Of a stretch of DNA of 64,000 nt, positions 8,326-16,799 are shown piece by piece. The notes beneath the pieces are model-generated. The model made no database searches. It saw nothing but the letters and a program-made list of their open reading frames with translations, and was not told the DNA's origin. Positions within the stretch are counted from its first letter, which is position 1, and each line of letters begins with the position of its first letter. The DNA comes from Alkalicoccus chagannorensis DSM 18086 (GTDB lineage: Bacteria > Bacillota > Bacilli > Bacillales > Salisediminibacteriaceae), in the NCBI RefSeq assembly GCF_000429725.1, contig NZ_AUCK01000006.1, forward strand, positions 106,723 through 170,722, read 5' to 3'. The position numbers and the translations under genes are program-made.

Positions 8326-8931
8326 ATGACGAATCAAACCGAGAGGACGAAACGGCATTTAAAAGAGGCACTGATCGAGGCGGTGCACGACCGCGGCTGG
8401 AGCCGTGTGACGGTGAACAAGATCGTAGAAGAGGCCGGCTACCACCGGGCGACCTTTTATCAGTACTATCACAGCCGTCAGGAGATTGCAGATGAACTGC
8501 GAAACGACATCCGCACCCAGGTTCAGGAGACGACCGTCAACCGCTATACGCTCGGCGCAGCGATCGAGTCAGGGGAAATGCATGCGGGGTCGTTTGAGCT
8601 GATGCATTTCATTTACGAAAAGAGGCGCTGGTTCGAGCTCTACACCGTGTCCGATACGCTGCCGGGCATCCAGCACGACCTGCCGGAAGCGATCGCAGAG
8701 GTGCTGGAGCAGATGTTCATCCTCGCCCCGCACCATCATGCCGACTTGAACACAGCGATGTACCGGCGCTACATTGCCCACGGTACAGCTGGTCTCGTGT
8801 ATGACTGGATTAACGACGGATTCGACAAGGACTCCGATACGATGACCCTTGAGCTGATCCGGATTCTGCGCTCGTTTGCCAAAGGGTTCGTCATTGAAAA
8901 GGCAGAACCAGAGTCGAAGAGGAGAGGGTAG
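8326..8931 (+). CDS. TetR family regulator (TetR_C_8-like)
   Basis: A 201-residue protein with an N-terminal HTH (RTKRHLKEALIEAVHDRGW, then VTVNKIVEEAGYHRATFYQYY) typical of the TetR subgroup with a C-terminal domain of the TetR_C_8 type, as in DhaS-like regulators. The C-terminal part is helical with several aromatic residues. The SD is AAGGAGG. Its stop is followed after one base by the nucleoside hydrolase start, so the two are co-transcribed; it is divergent from the SDR gene. Confidence 0.87.
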   Translation: MTNQTERTKRHLKEALIEAVHDRGWSRVTVNKIVEEAGYHRATFYQYYHSRQEIADELRNDIRTQVQETTVNRYTLGAAIESGEMHAGSFELMHFIYEKRRWFELYTVSDTLPGIQHDLPEAIAEVLEQMFILAPHHHADLNTAMYRRYIAHGTAGLVYDWINDGFDKDSDTMTLELIRILRSFAKGFVIEKAEPESKRRG

Positions 8932-8932
8932 G

Positions 8933-9874
8933 ATGAAGAAAGTCATGTTGGATGTGGATACAGGGGTGGATGACGCACTTGCCATCCTGTACGGACTGGA
9001 GAGCGGAGAGCTGGATGTTCAAGGGATTACGACCGTCTGTGGCAACGTGCCGCTGGAGATGGTCGTCTCCAACACGAAGCGCGTGCTCACTCATATGGGC
9101 CGCACCGACATTCCCGTCGTCCCCGGTGCCCAGCGGCCGCTGCTGCGGGAAGCAGAGCATGAGTACAAGGTGCACGGGGCAGATGGGATCGGCGGCGCCA
9201 TCCCGGACGTTCAGGCGGAAGGGGTGTGGCCGTATGACGACCGCTTTGCTCCGGATTTTATCATAGAACAGGCATCGCGCCACCGCGGGGAGCTGACGCT
9301 CATCCTGGTCGGACCGCTCACCAACTTCGCCCTCGCCCTGCGCCGGGAACCTCGTGTGGCGGAGTGGCTGAAAGAAGTCGTCATCATGGGCGGTCTCGTC
9401 TCGGAAGCCGGCCGCGGCAACAAGCTGCCGAACGCCGAATTCAACATTTATGCAGATGCCGAAGCCGCCTTGATCGTCTTCCACTCCGGGGCTGACATCA
9501 CCCTCGTCAGCCTGGACGTGACGCTGCAGACTTACTTGACGATGGAACACATCGAGCAGCTGGAAGGAACGGCGTATTACAACTTCGTCCGCGAAAGCAC
9601 CGGCGTGTTCCGCGAGTTCAGCCGGGATCTTTTCGGTACGGACGGCTGCGCGCTGCATGATCCGCTGACGGTCGGTTATGTGCTCGATCCGACGCTGCTT
9701 CAGACCGAGCGTCACTATGTCACCGTGGAGACCGTCAGTCCGCTCAGCTACGGTCAGACGATCTGCGACTTCCGCGGCCTTTGGAAAGAAGCCCCGAATG
9801 TCCGTGTCTGTCTCGGGGTGGAAGCGGACCGGTTTTTAGCCCATTTTATCGAGACGCTGCGAGGCAAAGCGTAA
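8933..9874 (+). CDS. Nucleoside hydrolase (inosine/uridine-preferring family)
   Basis: A 313-residue protein with the family's N-terminal Asp cluster (DVDTGVDDALAI) that binds Ca2+ and ribose, the NxNxxAE-like segment (NAEFNIYADAEAA) near residue 160 and the C-terminal HDPLTVGYVLDP motif. It is expected to split the N-glycosidic bond of ribonucleosides for base and ribose salvage. The ATG at 8933 sits behind AGAGGAGAGGG, one base after the TetR stop. The substrate preference is not visible. Confidence 0.9.
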   Translation: MKKVMLDVDTGVDDALAILYGLESGELDVQGITTVCGNVPLEMVVSNTKRVLTHMGRTDIPVVPGAQRPLLREAEHEYKVHGADGIGGAIPDVQAEGVWPYDDRFAPDFIIEQASRHRGELTLILVGPLTNFALALRREPRVAEWLKEVVIMGGLVSEAGRGNKLPNAEFNIYADAEAALIVFHSGADITLVSLDVTLQTYLTMEHIEQLEGTAYYNFVRESTGVFREFSRDLFGTDGCALHDPLTVGYVLDPTLLQTERHYVTVETVSPLSYGQTICDFRGLWKEAPNVRVCLGVEADRFLAHFIETLRGKA

Positions 9875-9937
9875 GAAAGGCTTGAACATCATCCATCCGA
9901 GCGGGGAATTCAAATGAACGCCGCCCGCTTTCTCCCC

Positions 9938-9964
9938 ACCGCCCGCCGTTGAAAGTCGGGCGGT
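9938..9964 (+). terminator. Hairpin after the nucleoside hydrolase
   Basis: ACCGCCCG (9938-9945) pairs with CGGGCGGT (9957-9964), followed by GTTTGG. A moderate terminator 65 bases past the stop codon. Confidence 0.5.
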
Positions 9965-10096
9965 GTTTGGAGTGGAGAGGCAGCGTGTTTATTGTGAATA
10001 ATTGAGCAAGGTGGGAAAGGGGTTTCCGGAAAAAAGAGTGAGGACCTCAGCAGCGGGGAGAGGAGAGCCCGGAATTTTCTTCGTTTTGGCGCCGGG

Positions 10097-10262
10097 CGGT
10101 CATTCAGGTAGACTCTTCGGTCGTACCGACGCCGGGAGCGGACGGAAGGAGGGACGGAGCGGTCTTTCAGACGAGAAAAACGGACGTACCGGCGCTGGGC
10201 GGTCACTCAGGAGGGGAGCTCGGTCACTCAGTGGACGGGAGTGGACATTCAGCGGACCAAAG
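10097..10262. repeat. Degenerate 21-bp-period tandem array, CGGWCAYTCAG type, second copy
   Basis: Units start at 10097, 10118, 10139, 10160, 10181, 10200, 10221 and 10242: seven of 21 bp and one of 19 bp. Openers include CGGTCATTCAG, CGGTCACTCAG and TGGACATTCAG. The 19-bp unit (10181-10199) ends in GGCGCTGGG, as in the array at 424-611. It lies in the 540-bp gap 9875-10415, which otherwise holds only terminators. Confidence 0.8.
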
Positions 10263-10349
10263 CGGCGCTTCGCGGTCTGCTGCACATTTCCCGGCCAGCT
10301 GCCATGACTGCCCGCTTGCCGGAAGCCTGCTGATCGATTCTCGACAAAC

Positions 10350-10392
10350 GAAAAACATGGCGCCGGAAGGAAGAGTCCTTCCGACGCCATGT
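10350..10392 (-). terminator. Strong terminator of the beta-propeller gene
   Basis: ACATGGCG plus CGGAAGGA pair with TCCTTCCG plus CGCCATGT across a four-base loop, followed by TTTTT on the minus strand. Confidence 0.8.
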
Positions 10393-10415
10393 CGGGGAAT
10401 ACGATGTTTGCCTTA

Positions 10416-11675
10416 TCAGGCGGAATACGCTTTTTTCGGGCGGCCGATCAAGAGGGCTCCGCCAAGGCCGGCTGCTGCCAGGCCGATCCAGATGGAGAGC
10501 GGCAGGCCGGCTGCCGTATCCGGCAGTTCTTCGCCTGCGGCTTCAAACTGATAGTCGTCGTACGTCTGGCTGCCGGCATCCAGCACGCGGATGTCGATGC
10601 CGTGCGGATCCGTACCGTCGATGCCGCTGAAGTCGATCGTGTCCGCGACTTCCAGTGTTTCCACATCAATGATGGAGATGCCCGGCGTGTTCCCGGCCAT
10701 GTCGTGGGTGCCGGTCGCCGGATCCGGTCCGCGCATACTCACGTAAAAGTATTTGTTATCCGGAGACGTCACGGCGAGGTCCGGCGCTTCGCCGATGTAG
10801 TCCTGCTCGGCGACGATGTCTTTCGTTTCGGTATCAATGACCGTCAGGCTGTCGGAGGCACGGTGGACGGTGTAGAGGTACTGGCCGTCTGTCGTGAAGT
10901 ATTTGCCGTGGGTGTCGAGCCCGCCCGCGTCCGCTTTATGTGTCATTTCATCTGTTTCTGTGTCGAACGTGTAGAAATAGCCGTCATCGTTCGAGCCGGA
11001 GTTCGCATACATTTCTGATCCGTCCGGGGACAGCAGTGTGCCACAGCCGTGCGGGTGGACGTCGTTTTGGTCGAACTGCTCGATCACCTCGAGCTCGTCG
11101 GTGTCGACAACAACGAGGCCGCCGCCGCCGATGGTGACGTATGCTTTCGATCCGTCAGCGTTAAAATCAAGGCAGATCGGCCGGTGGTCCGGGAATTCAT
11201 CTTCATTCTGAAGAGATTCCACTTCCGTCAAATCCAGCTCCTGCACGACATCATAGTCGCCGTTTTCGTGATCCAGAGAAATTTGGGAGAGGCTTTCTCC
11301 CGGCGTGTTGGCGACGAGCACCGTTTCATTGTTCGGATTCGGCACGGCCGCGTGTGCGCCCTCATCCGTTTCAATCGTGCCGATGACCTCGCGGCTCTCG
11401 CCGTGGATGATCGAGACGGTGCCGCTGCCCATGTTTGCCGCGTAGGCATATTCATGCTGATCGTCGAAAAGCAGCATGTGCGGGTCTGCGCCGATGTCGT
11501 CAAAATCAATCGTGTCGATTTCCTCGTGCTGTTCGTTATAAATATGGATGTTGTCCGTCCCTTGGTCGGCGAGCCAGACTTCGTAGGATGCATCCCGTTC
11601 CTCTTCTGCTGCTGCCGGAAGTGCTGCCCCAAACAGGAGAAGCCCGCCGAGCGTGCCTGCGGTCCATTTCTTCAT
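10416..11675 (-). CDS. Sortase-anchored surface beta-propeller (YncE-like) protein
   Basis: A 419-residue protein with an N-terminal signal peptide (cleavage near residue 24, AAA-EEE). The body of repeated beta-propeller blades resembles YncE/LVIVD-type repeats (recurring ...YAYAANMGSGTVSII..., ...KAYVTIGGGGLVVVDT..., ...YLYTVHRASDSLTVIDT...). The C-terminal sorting signal consists of LPDTA (about 384-388), a hydrophobic span and a short basic tail. LPDTA resembles the motifs used by class D sortases. It is very acidic, as expected for a wall protein in a salty or alkaline medium. No sortase is seen in this window. Ligand unknown. Confidence 0.82.
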   Translation of the reverse strand: MKKWTAGTLGGLLLFGAALPAAAEEERDASYEVWLADQGTDNIHIYNEQHEEIDTIDFDDIGADPHMLLFDDQHEYAYAANMGSGTVSIIHGESREVIGTIETDEGAHAAVPNPNNETVLVANTPGESLSQISLDHENGDYDVVQELDLTEVESLQNEDEFPDHRPICLDFNADGSKAYVTIGGGGLVVVDTDELEVIEQFDQNDVHPHGCGTLLSPDGSEMYANSGSNDDGYFYTFDTETDEMTHKADAGGLDTHGKYFTTDGQYLYTVHRASDSLTVIDTETKDIVAEQDYIGEAPDLAVTSPDNKYFYVSMRGPDPATGTHDMAGNTPGISIIDVETLEVADTIDFSGIDGTDPHGIDIRVLDAGSQTYDDYQFEAAGEELPDTAAGLPLSIWIGLAAAGLGGALLIGRPKKAYSA

Positions 11676-11894
11676 GTAAAAATCCTCCTCGTGATCATCA
11701 ATGTTGATAATCCTGATTAATTTAATATGTTATATAAAGATTAGCAGGGTCTCGTTCGATATTCAAGTCTTTTCGACAGAAAAAACCGAAAATTCGGCAG
11801 ACGGTTCACTCCCGGCATATTTCATTCTGCTAGAGCCTGTGCTACAGTAGGCATATTCGTATTTCCAGCATTTGAAAAGCGGGGAGGGAGCGCG

Positions 11895-12392
11895 GTGCCT
11901 TATCAAATCCGCCTGATGCAGCAAGAGGACACTGCCGCGGTGCAGGAAGTAGCGGCGGTCACGTGGCATGACACTTACGACGGCTTGATTCCGGAAGCAG
12001 CAAGGATCTCGTTTCTGAACGAGGGTTACAGTGACAGCATGCTGGCACGCCGGAGAGAAAAAAGCTTGTTTCTCGTGGCCGAGGAAGGTGGCACTGTCAT
12101 TGGTTTCGCCAATTTCTCTTTCGTGAACCAGGAAGGGAAAGCCGGCCTCGGCGCCCTTTACATTCACCCGGACCATCAAGGCCGAGGTGTCGGCTCCGCG
12201 CTGCTGGAGGCGGGCAAAGCCGAACTGAAGGGGCTTCAGGAACTGTTCGTGGATGTGGAAAAAGACAACAGGAGCGGACGCCGTTTCTATGAAGCAAAGG
12301 GGTTCCGTTTCCTACGGGAATTCGATGATCCGATTGACGGGTATCCGCTCATCTCGGTGGAGATGATGTGGACGCCGGATCCTGCCGCATAA
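11895..12392 (+). CDS. GNAT family N-acetyltransferase
   Basis: A 165-residue acetyltransferase with the acetyl-CoA motif A (LGALYIHPDHQGRGVGSALL, about 90-110) and motif B (NRSGRRFYEAKGF). The start is GTG behind GGGGAGGGAG. It lies 90 bases upstream of floT. In B. subtilis the floT operon also carries a GNAT gene (yuaI), there downstream, so the neighbourhood may be related, but a candidate sigma-W promoter between the two genes suggests separate transcription. Substrate unknown. Confidence 0.87.
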   Translation: MPYQIRLMQQEDTAAVQEVAAVTWHDTYDGLIPEAARISFLNEGYSDSMLARRREKSLFLVAEEGGTVIGFANFSFVNQEGKAGLGALYIHPDHQGRGVGSALLEAGKAELKGLQELFVDVEKDNRSGRRFYEAKGFRFLREFDDPIDGYPLISVEMMWTPDPAA

Positions 12393-12410
12393 CATTTTCC
12401 TATAAGAAAT

Positions 12411-12437
12411 GGGAACTTGACCGGAGGGACGCCCGTA
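12411..12437 (+). promoter_or_regulatory. Candidate ECF (sigma-W-like) promoter of floT
   Basis: GGGAAC (12411-12416) is followed after 17 bases by CGTA (12434-12437), close to the sigma-W pattern TGAAAC, 16-17 bases, CGTA. In B. subtilis the floT operon is controlled by sigma-W, which makes the match more likely to be real. It is located about 45 bases before the gene start. Confidence 0.5.
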
Positions 12438-12482
12438 GAAGAAGATGGCATGATATTACATAAGGGAAGGCTGTGACAGAAG

Positions 12483-14162
12483 ATGGGATTTATTTATGCA
12501 GCGATAGCGCTGGTCGTACTGCTGTTTGTTGTGGTGGGGTACTATATTTTCATGAAAATCCGCTACCGTACAGCACGTTCGAACGAAGCGCTGATTATTA
12601 CCGGCCCGAATCTGGGCGATGAAACGAAGGAGTCGAACATCTTCAGTGATGAAGAAGGTCGTTCGATGAAGATTGTCCGTGGCGGCGGGGTGCTGCTCAA
12701 GCGTTTCCAGACGGCGACGCCGGTCAACTTGACTTCCTTCCAGCAGAAGCTGACGACGCCTCGCGTGTATACCGAAGGCGGCGTACCGATCATTGCGGAC
12801 GCGGTGGTCATGGTGAAGGTGGCGGATGATCTGAAGGGGATCGCCAACTACGCCGAGCAGTTTCTCGGGAAGGACCAGGAAGAGATCGAAACCGAGATTT
12901 CGGAAGTACTGAACGGGAACCTGCGCGCGATTTTGAGTAAGATGTCCGTCGAGCAGATCAACGCCGATCGCGAAGGATTTGCCGAGCAGGTGACGGAGGT
13001 GGCGCAGACGCAGCTGGACCGGATGGGTTTCAACATCACGGCGCTGGCACTGACGGACCTGCGTGATGCGGATGAGGAGAACGGCTACCTTGAGAACCTC
13101 GGCCGCCCGCAGATCGCCAAAGTACGAAAAGAAGCCGAAGTCGCCGAGGCGGAGAGCACTCGTGAAACGCGGATCAACCAGGCGAAAACGGAAGAAGAAG
13201 CGAAGAAGAGCGAGTACGAGAGTGAGATTTCGACAGCCGAAGCACGGAAAGAAAAAGACATCCGTGCCGCGTCGATTAAAGAAGATACCGAGCGGGCACG
13301 TGCGAAATCCGAGCAGGCGTATGACCTGGAAAAAGCGGTGCTCGACCGGAAAGTAAAAGACGAAGAGCTCAATACACAGTTCATGGAGCGCGAGCGCTCC
13401 GTTCGACTTGAAGAAGAAGAGAACAAAGTGCGCCGTACGAAGCTCGATGCAGATTACCATGAAACCACGCGCAAAGCAGAAGCGAAGGCGAAATCGGACG
13501 AGATTTCGGCCGAGGCGAAGGCGAAAGCGTCCCGCATTGAGCAGGAAGCACGCGCGCAGGTACGCATCGAAGAAGGGCGCGCCGAAGCGGAAGTCACGCG
13601 GGAGCAGGGTAATGCCTCCGCTGACATCAAAGTCCGGGAAGGTCAGGCCGAAGCGCAGATCATCCGCGAAAAGGGTGAAGCCGAAGCCGAAGCACGTCGA
13701 CTGCTCGCTGAGGCGATGGCCGAAAACGGCGAAGCCATCATCCGCGAGAAGCTCATCGAGATTCTGCCGCAGGTGGCAGCCGAGTTTGCGAAGCCACTCT
13801 CCAATATCGACTCTGTCAAAGTCATCGACAGCGGCAGCGGCGAGGGTATGAACACGATGGGCAGCAGTGTGGCCCGCAACCTGATGGGCATGCAGGAGCC
13901 GGTCAAAGAAGCAACCGGCCTCGACATCGCCGGTCTCGTCAAAGATTTTGCCGGAAAAAATGCAGAAGAACTCAAGAGCAAGTTCGAGTCCTTCCAGCAG
14001 ATGCAGGGAAGCTCCTCCACCGAAGACGAGCCAGAGACGGCTTCGGGACCAGCTGCTTCCACGCCGACTGCGGTCGCCGTGGAAGACAAGCCGGAAGCAG
14101 AGGCGCAGACGCCTGCCGGCGGGGAAGAAGAGAAAGAAAAGGAAGAGAACGAGAAAGAATAG
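12483..14162 (+). CDS. floT: Flotillin-like protein FloT
   Basis: A 559-residue flotillin/SPFH protein. It has an N-terminal membrane helix (about 3-25), an SPFH/PHB domain (about 50-200, with ...LTTPRVYTEGGVPIIADAV...), a long coiled coil of EA-repeats (about 210-430), then a conserved C-terminal oligomerisation segment and an acidic, disordered tail rich in Glu and Lys. Flotillins organise functional membrane microdomains and affect membrane fluidity. The usual NfeD partner (yuaF) is not next to it, so it may be elsewhere. The start at 12483 has a rather distant AAGGGAAGG SD. A terminator follows. Confidence 0.92.
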   Translation: MGFIYAAIALVVLLFVVVGYYIFMKIRYRTARSNEALIITGPNLGDETKESNIFSDEEGRSMKIVRGGGVLLKRFQTATPVNLTSFQQKLTTPRVYTEGGVPIIADAVVMVKVADDLKGIANYAEQFLGKDQEEIETEISEVLNGNLRAILSKMSVEQINADREGFAEQVTEVAQTQLDRMGFNITALALTDLRDADEENGYLENLGRPQIAKVRKEAEVAEAESTRETRINQAKTEEEAKKSEYESEISTAEARKEKDIRAASIKEDTERARAKSEQAYDLEKAVLDRKVKDEELNTQFMERERSVRLEEEENKVRRTKLDADYHETTRKAEAKAKSDEISAEAKAKASRIEQEARAQVRIEEGRAEAEVTREQGNASADIKVREGQAEAQIIREKGEAEAEARRLLAEAMAENGEAIIREKLIEILPQVAAEFAKPLSNIDSVKVIDSGSGEGMNTMGSSVARNLMGMQEPVKEATGLDIAGLVKDFAGKNAEELKSKFESFQQMQGSSSTEDEPETASGPAASTPTAVAVEDKPEAEAQTPAGGEEEKEKEENEKE

Positions 14163-14169
14163 AGCGAAG

Positions 14170-14201
14170 CCGCCCCACCTATTTGTGGGGCGGTTCTTTT
14201 T
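14170..14201 (+). terminator. floT terminator
   Basis: The CCGCCCCAC stem with its complement, a six-base loop, then TTCTTTTT. Confidence 0.85.
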
Positions 14202-14204
14202 GAT

Positions 14205-14345
14205 GGATAGGGATGTATAAGTTTTCATACAAGGGGACGGCGGCATCGTACGCTGCGCGGGAAGAACGTAGAACCTGTTCTTCCCTTGAAAAGCTTGCAG
14301 CGCTTCCGCACGCCGTTCCGACCAAAAGGCGCTTTGCGCTTTTGT
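14205..14345. repeat. Dispersed element of about 141 bp, copy 1
   Basis: This segment, from GGATAGGGATGTATAAG to GCGCTTTGCGCTTTTGTT, recurs at 50779-50920 with high similarity throughout. Both copies hold a GGGAAGAA...TTCTTCCC hairpin (here 14259-14285) with different loop sequences, then a GCGCTTTGCGC palindrome. It is non-coding and lies between genes. Confidence 0.75.
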
Positions 14346-14409
14346 TCATGGATAGGAATGGATGCTTTCTCTTCGAGAGTGACGCCTCAGGATATCGGTT
14401 GTTTTAGTG

Positions 14410-14514
14410 AAATGGCCGAATATAGCGGCGGCTCGGTCACAATGCAGATGAAATGGTCGAACATGGAGGCAGCTCGGTCACAATTCCAGTGAATTGTCCG
14501 GACTTGCGGCAACC
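14410..14514. repeat. GGTCACAAT repeat, copy A
   Basis: Two units of about 41 bp, each with the form TGG(C/T)CGAA(T/C)AT...GGTCACAAT...(G)TGAA, then TGTCCGGACTTGCGG. It is nearly identical to 14639-14743 and related to 23749-23855. It is placed between floT and the permease gene. The rest of the gap 14515-14638 holds no gene. Confidence 0.75.
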
Positions 14515-14638
14515 GCCGCCGCCCCCGCGGGCAGCTGCTGAACCCCATCATCGAGTATCTGCGCGCTGCGCTTGCTTGCAGGTCCGGCAGGCGCCAGACG
14601 AAAAGCAAGCCGGAGGCGCCGCAGGAGGTGAATCAAGG

Positions 14639-14743
14639 AAATGGCCGAATATAGCGGCGGCTTGGTCACAATGCAGATGAAATGGTCGAACATGGAGAGA
14701 GCTCGGTCACAATTCCAGTGAATTGTCCGGACTTGCGGCAACC
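14639..14743. repeat. GGTCACAAT repeat, copy B
   Basis: A near-exact second copy of 14410-14514, 229 bp downstream in the same orientation. The duplication includes the following ACCGCCG stretch. Confidence 0.75.
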
Positions 14744-14789
14744 GCCGTCTCCCCCCAAGAGCAGCTGCGGCTTCCTTTACGCAAACGAA

Positions 14790-14817
14790 GGAGAGCTTCC
14801 ACGATGGGAAGCTCTCC
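14790..14817 (-). terminator. Terminator of the APC permease gene
   Basis: GGAGAGCTTCC (14790-14800) pairs with GGAAGCTCTCC (14807-14817), 30 bases past the permease stop on the minus strand. Confidence 0.65.
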
Positions 14818-14846
14818 TGCTGCAAAACACAATAGTGGTATACCTT

Positions 14847-16205
14847 TTAATTCACGCGTGCCGTTTTCTTTCTGCTGATCTGCGGCAGCGGCTTGGAGAA
14901 CATGTTCGTCATATACAGCAGGTACACGACGCCTGCAAAGGTCCAGGCGAGTCCCACCATAATGGCCGAAGGATCAATCATGAAAATCAGCAGCATCATG
15001 AATCCGGCCCCGCACAACGGCGTATACAGATTTGCAAACTGATAGGCGAAGGACGAATTGTACGACGTTTTTTCCTTCAAGTACAGGTTGATCACCGATA
15101 GATTCACAAACAAGAACGTCGTCAAAGCACCGAAGTTCACGAACAGCATCGCGGTATCCAACGGAATGAACAAGGCACCGAAAGACAATACAGAAATAAT
15201 AATAATGTTATTGACCGGCGTTTTTCTCGTTGGATGCAGCTTTGCAAAAATCTGCTTCGGCAGGATCTCATCCCGGCCCATCACAAACAGCAGGCGGGAC
15301 GCAGCCGTTACAGAAGCGAGTCCCTGCGCGAAAATCGCTGCAATCAGCACGGTGATAAACACAGCCGACAGTGCCGAACCACCGACCACCATCATCAGTT
15401 CCATCGCAGCGGAATCCGGATTGGCGAAGGTGAACGCCGGATATGCCAGGTGGCCGAAATACGAAATACCGACGTGCGTCGTACCGACAATGCCGATCAT
15501 GATAAAGATGGCACGTGGAATGGTTTTTTTCGAATCAATCGTTTCCTCCGACAGCGTCGTCATGGTATCAAAGCCGAGGAAAGAGAACACCACGACGGAT
15601 GCACCAGCAAACGCCATCGGAATCGTCAGTTCCGGACTGAGGAACGGTGTCGTCGACAGCAGCGTTCCAGCACCGGTTCCCTGCGTGATCTGCACAACCA
15701 GGATCGTCATGAACGCCACAAGGAAAACAAGCTGGGACAGCACAATCACCCGGCTGACATTAGCAGAAGAACGGATGCCCATGATCGCAATGAACGCCAG
15801 TGCCCCGACGAGCAGGGCCACCCAGGCGAACGTTGGAACCGCCGGGAACTGCGCCCCAAGGAAGATACCGAACGTGATCGCCGCAATGATTGGCGCGAAC
15901 AAATAGTTCAACAACAGGACCCAGCCGACAAGAAAGCCGACGTTCGGGTGGATCGCCTTCTTCGCAAACGTATAGGCCGACCCCGAAATCGGAATCTTCT
16001 TCGCCATCACTGCGTAGCTGGCACCCGTCAGCAGTACCGCCAGTACCGCCAGCGTATAGGCCGGCGTCAAGTAACCGCTGGCACCTTCCACCGCTACGCC
16101 GTACACGGAAAAATAAATCATCGGCGTATTCCAGGCCATCCCCAGAAATACTACCTGCCAGAGCGTCAATGTTCGTTTCAAACCAGTTTCATTCGTCGAT
16201 GTCAC
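14847..16205 (-). CDS. APC superfamily amino acid/amine permease
   Basis: A 452-residue membrane protein with about 12 hydrophobic helices. It carries the APC-family signature in TM1 (VVFLGMAWNTPMIYFSVYG) and the TM6 region with FSFLGFDTMTTLSEE, as in putrescine and amino-acid importers of the APC group. The start is a GTG at 16205 behind GGAGGAG. It is divergent from the guanidine operon with a 760-bp gap, so it could import guanidine, an amine or an amino acid for nitrogen; this is inference from position only. It is not downstream of the riboswitch, so it would be regulated separately. Confidence 0.85.
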   Translation of the reverse strand: MTSTNETGLKRTLTLWQVVFLGMAWNTPMIYFSVYGVAVEGASGYLTPAYTLAVLAVLLTGASYAVMAKKIPISGSAYTFAKKAIHPNVGFLVGWVLLLNYLFAPIIAAITFGIFLGAQFPAVPTFAWVALLVGALAFIAIMGIRSSANVSRVIVLSQLVFLVAFMTILVVQITQGTGAGTLLSTTPFLSPELTIPMAFAGASVVVFSFLGFDTMTTLSEETIDSKKTIPRAIFIMIGIVGTTHVGISYFGHLAYPAFTFANPDSAAMELMMVVGGSALSAVFITVLIAAIFAQGLASVTAASRLLFVMGRDEILPKQIFAKLHPTRKTPVNNIIIISVLSFGALFIPLDTAMLFVNFGALTTFLFVNLSVINLYLKEKTSYNSSFAYQFANLYTPLCGAGFMMLLIFMIDPSAIMVGLAWTFAGVVYLLYMTNMFSKPLPQISRKKTARVN

Positions 16206-16521
16206 TGTTTGTCTCCTCCTCGAAATGTAAAATCAGAATTTTCTGCTTGGTGCTACGATGCCCATTGTTGAGCAGTTCTGCGAAGAGAATCAACAACCTC
16301 GTCACGAAATCTAACAAAGTTTTTTGACAATTATGGCAGCTAAAAGCAGGCTCAGCCAGCACCAGAAGCACGCTCCATCCACTTCGCACTTTTTAAAAAT
16401 AAAGATGGGACAAAATAGGAGAATGAGCAGATGAGCATGGATGCCTCCGTTTCCTCCTCCGGACTCTGAGCAGCCTGCTTTCTTCATACAAAGAAGAACG
16501 TCCTGCCGTACAAGCTTTTCA

Positions 16522-16547
16522 TTCGCGGCTGCAACCACAGCCGCGAA
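16522..16547. other. Strong hairpin in the divergent region
   Basis: TTCGCGGCTG and CAGCCGCGAA form a 10-bp stem around CAACCA. There is no T-run. The interval 16206-16676 between the permease and the nitrogen-control site holds no supported gene; this hairpin and a 7-bp inverted repeat (TTGTTGA / TCAACAA, about 16265-16295) are the only structures seen. Confidence 0.4.
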
Positions 16548-16676
16548 ATAATGTGTCCGTCGTCTCGTGCCGGAACAGAGGGGAACCGTCATTCCGACGG
16601 AAAAAGCGGACGTGCAGCAGACCGCCCGCCCCTCTTCGATACCGGCAGATCCCTGAAACAGAATTATCAGAAAGTT

Positions 16677-16728
16677 TGTCGCATTTTCTGACAAGGTTGT
16701 AGATATGCCCGGCGCCGCCCGTTAGAAT
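16677..16728 (+). promoter_or_regulatory. TnrA/GlnR-like box and promoter of the guanidine operon
   Basis: TGTCGCATTTTCTGACA (16677-16693) matches the Bacillus TnrA/GlnR consensus TGTNA-N7-TNACA at 9 of 10 defined positions. A TAGAAT -10 element lies at 16723-16728 with no good -35. The predicted start near 16735 puts the box centre at about -50, the position typical of TnrA-activated promoters. The operon may thus need both nitrogen limitation and guanidine. Confidence 0.55.
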
Positions 16729-16799
16729 ACGACCCATAGCCAATCGCATACTGGTCTTCTTTCACATACAGATGCCGACACACAACGAGGGAAGATCAA

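Noticed and set aside
9910..10307. ORFs on both strands over the second 21-bp array
   Set aside because: Same artefact as at 227-808; no SD and low complexity.
11676..11760. Fur box upstream of the beta-propeller gene (TGATAATCCTGATTA region)
   Set aside because: Too few matches to the 7-1-7 consensus and no clear symmetry.
12456..14246. 596-codon open frame antisense to floT
   Set aside because: Shadow of the flotillin EA-rich coiled coil, Phe/Arg/Leu-biased and without domains.
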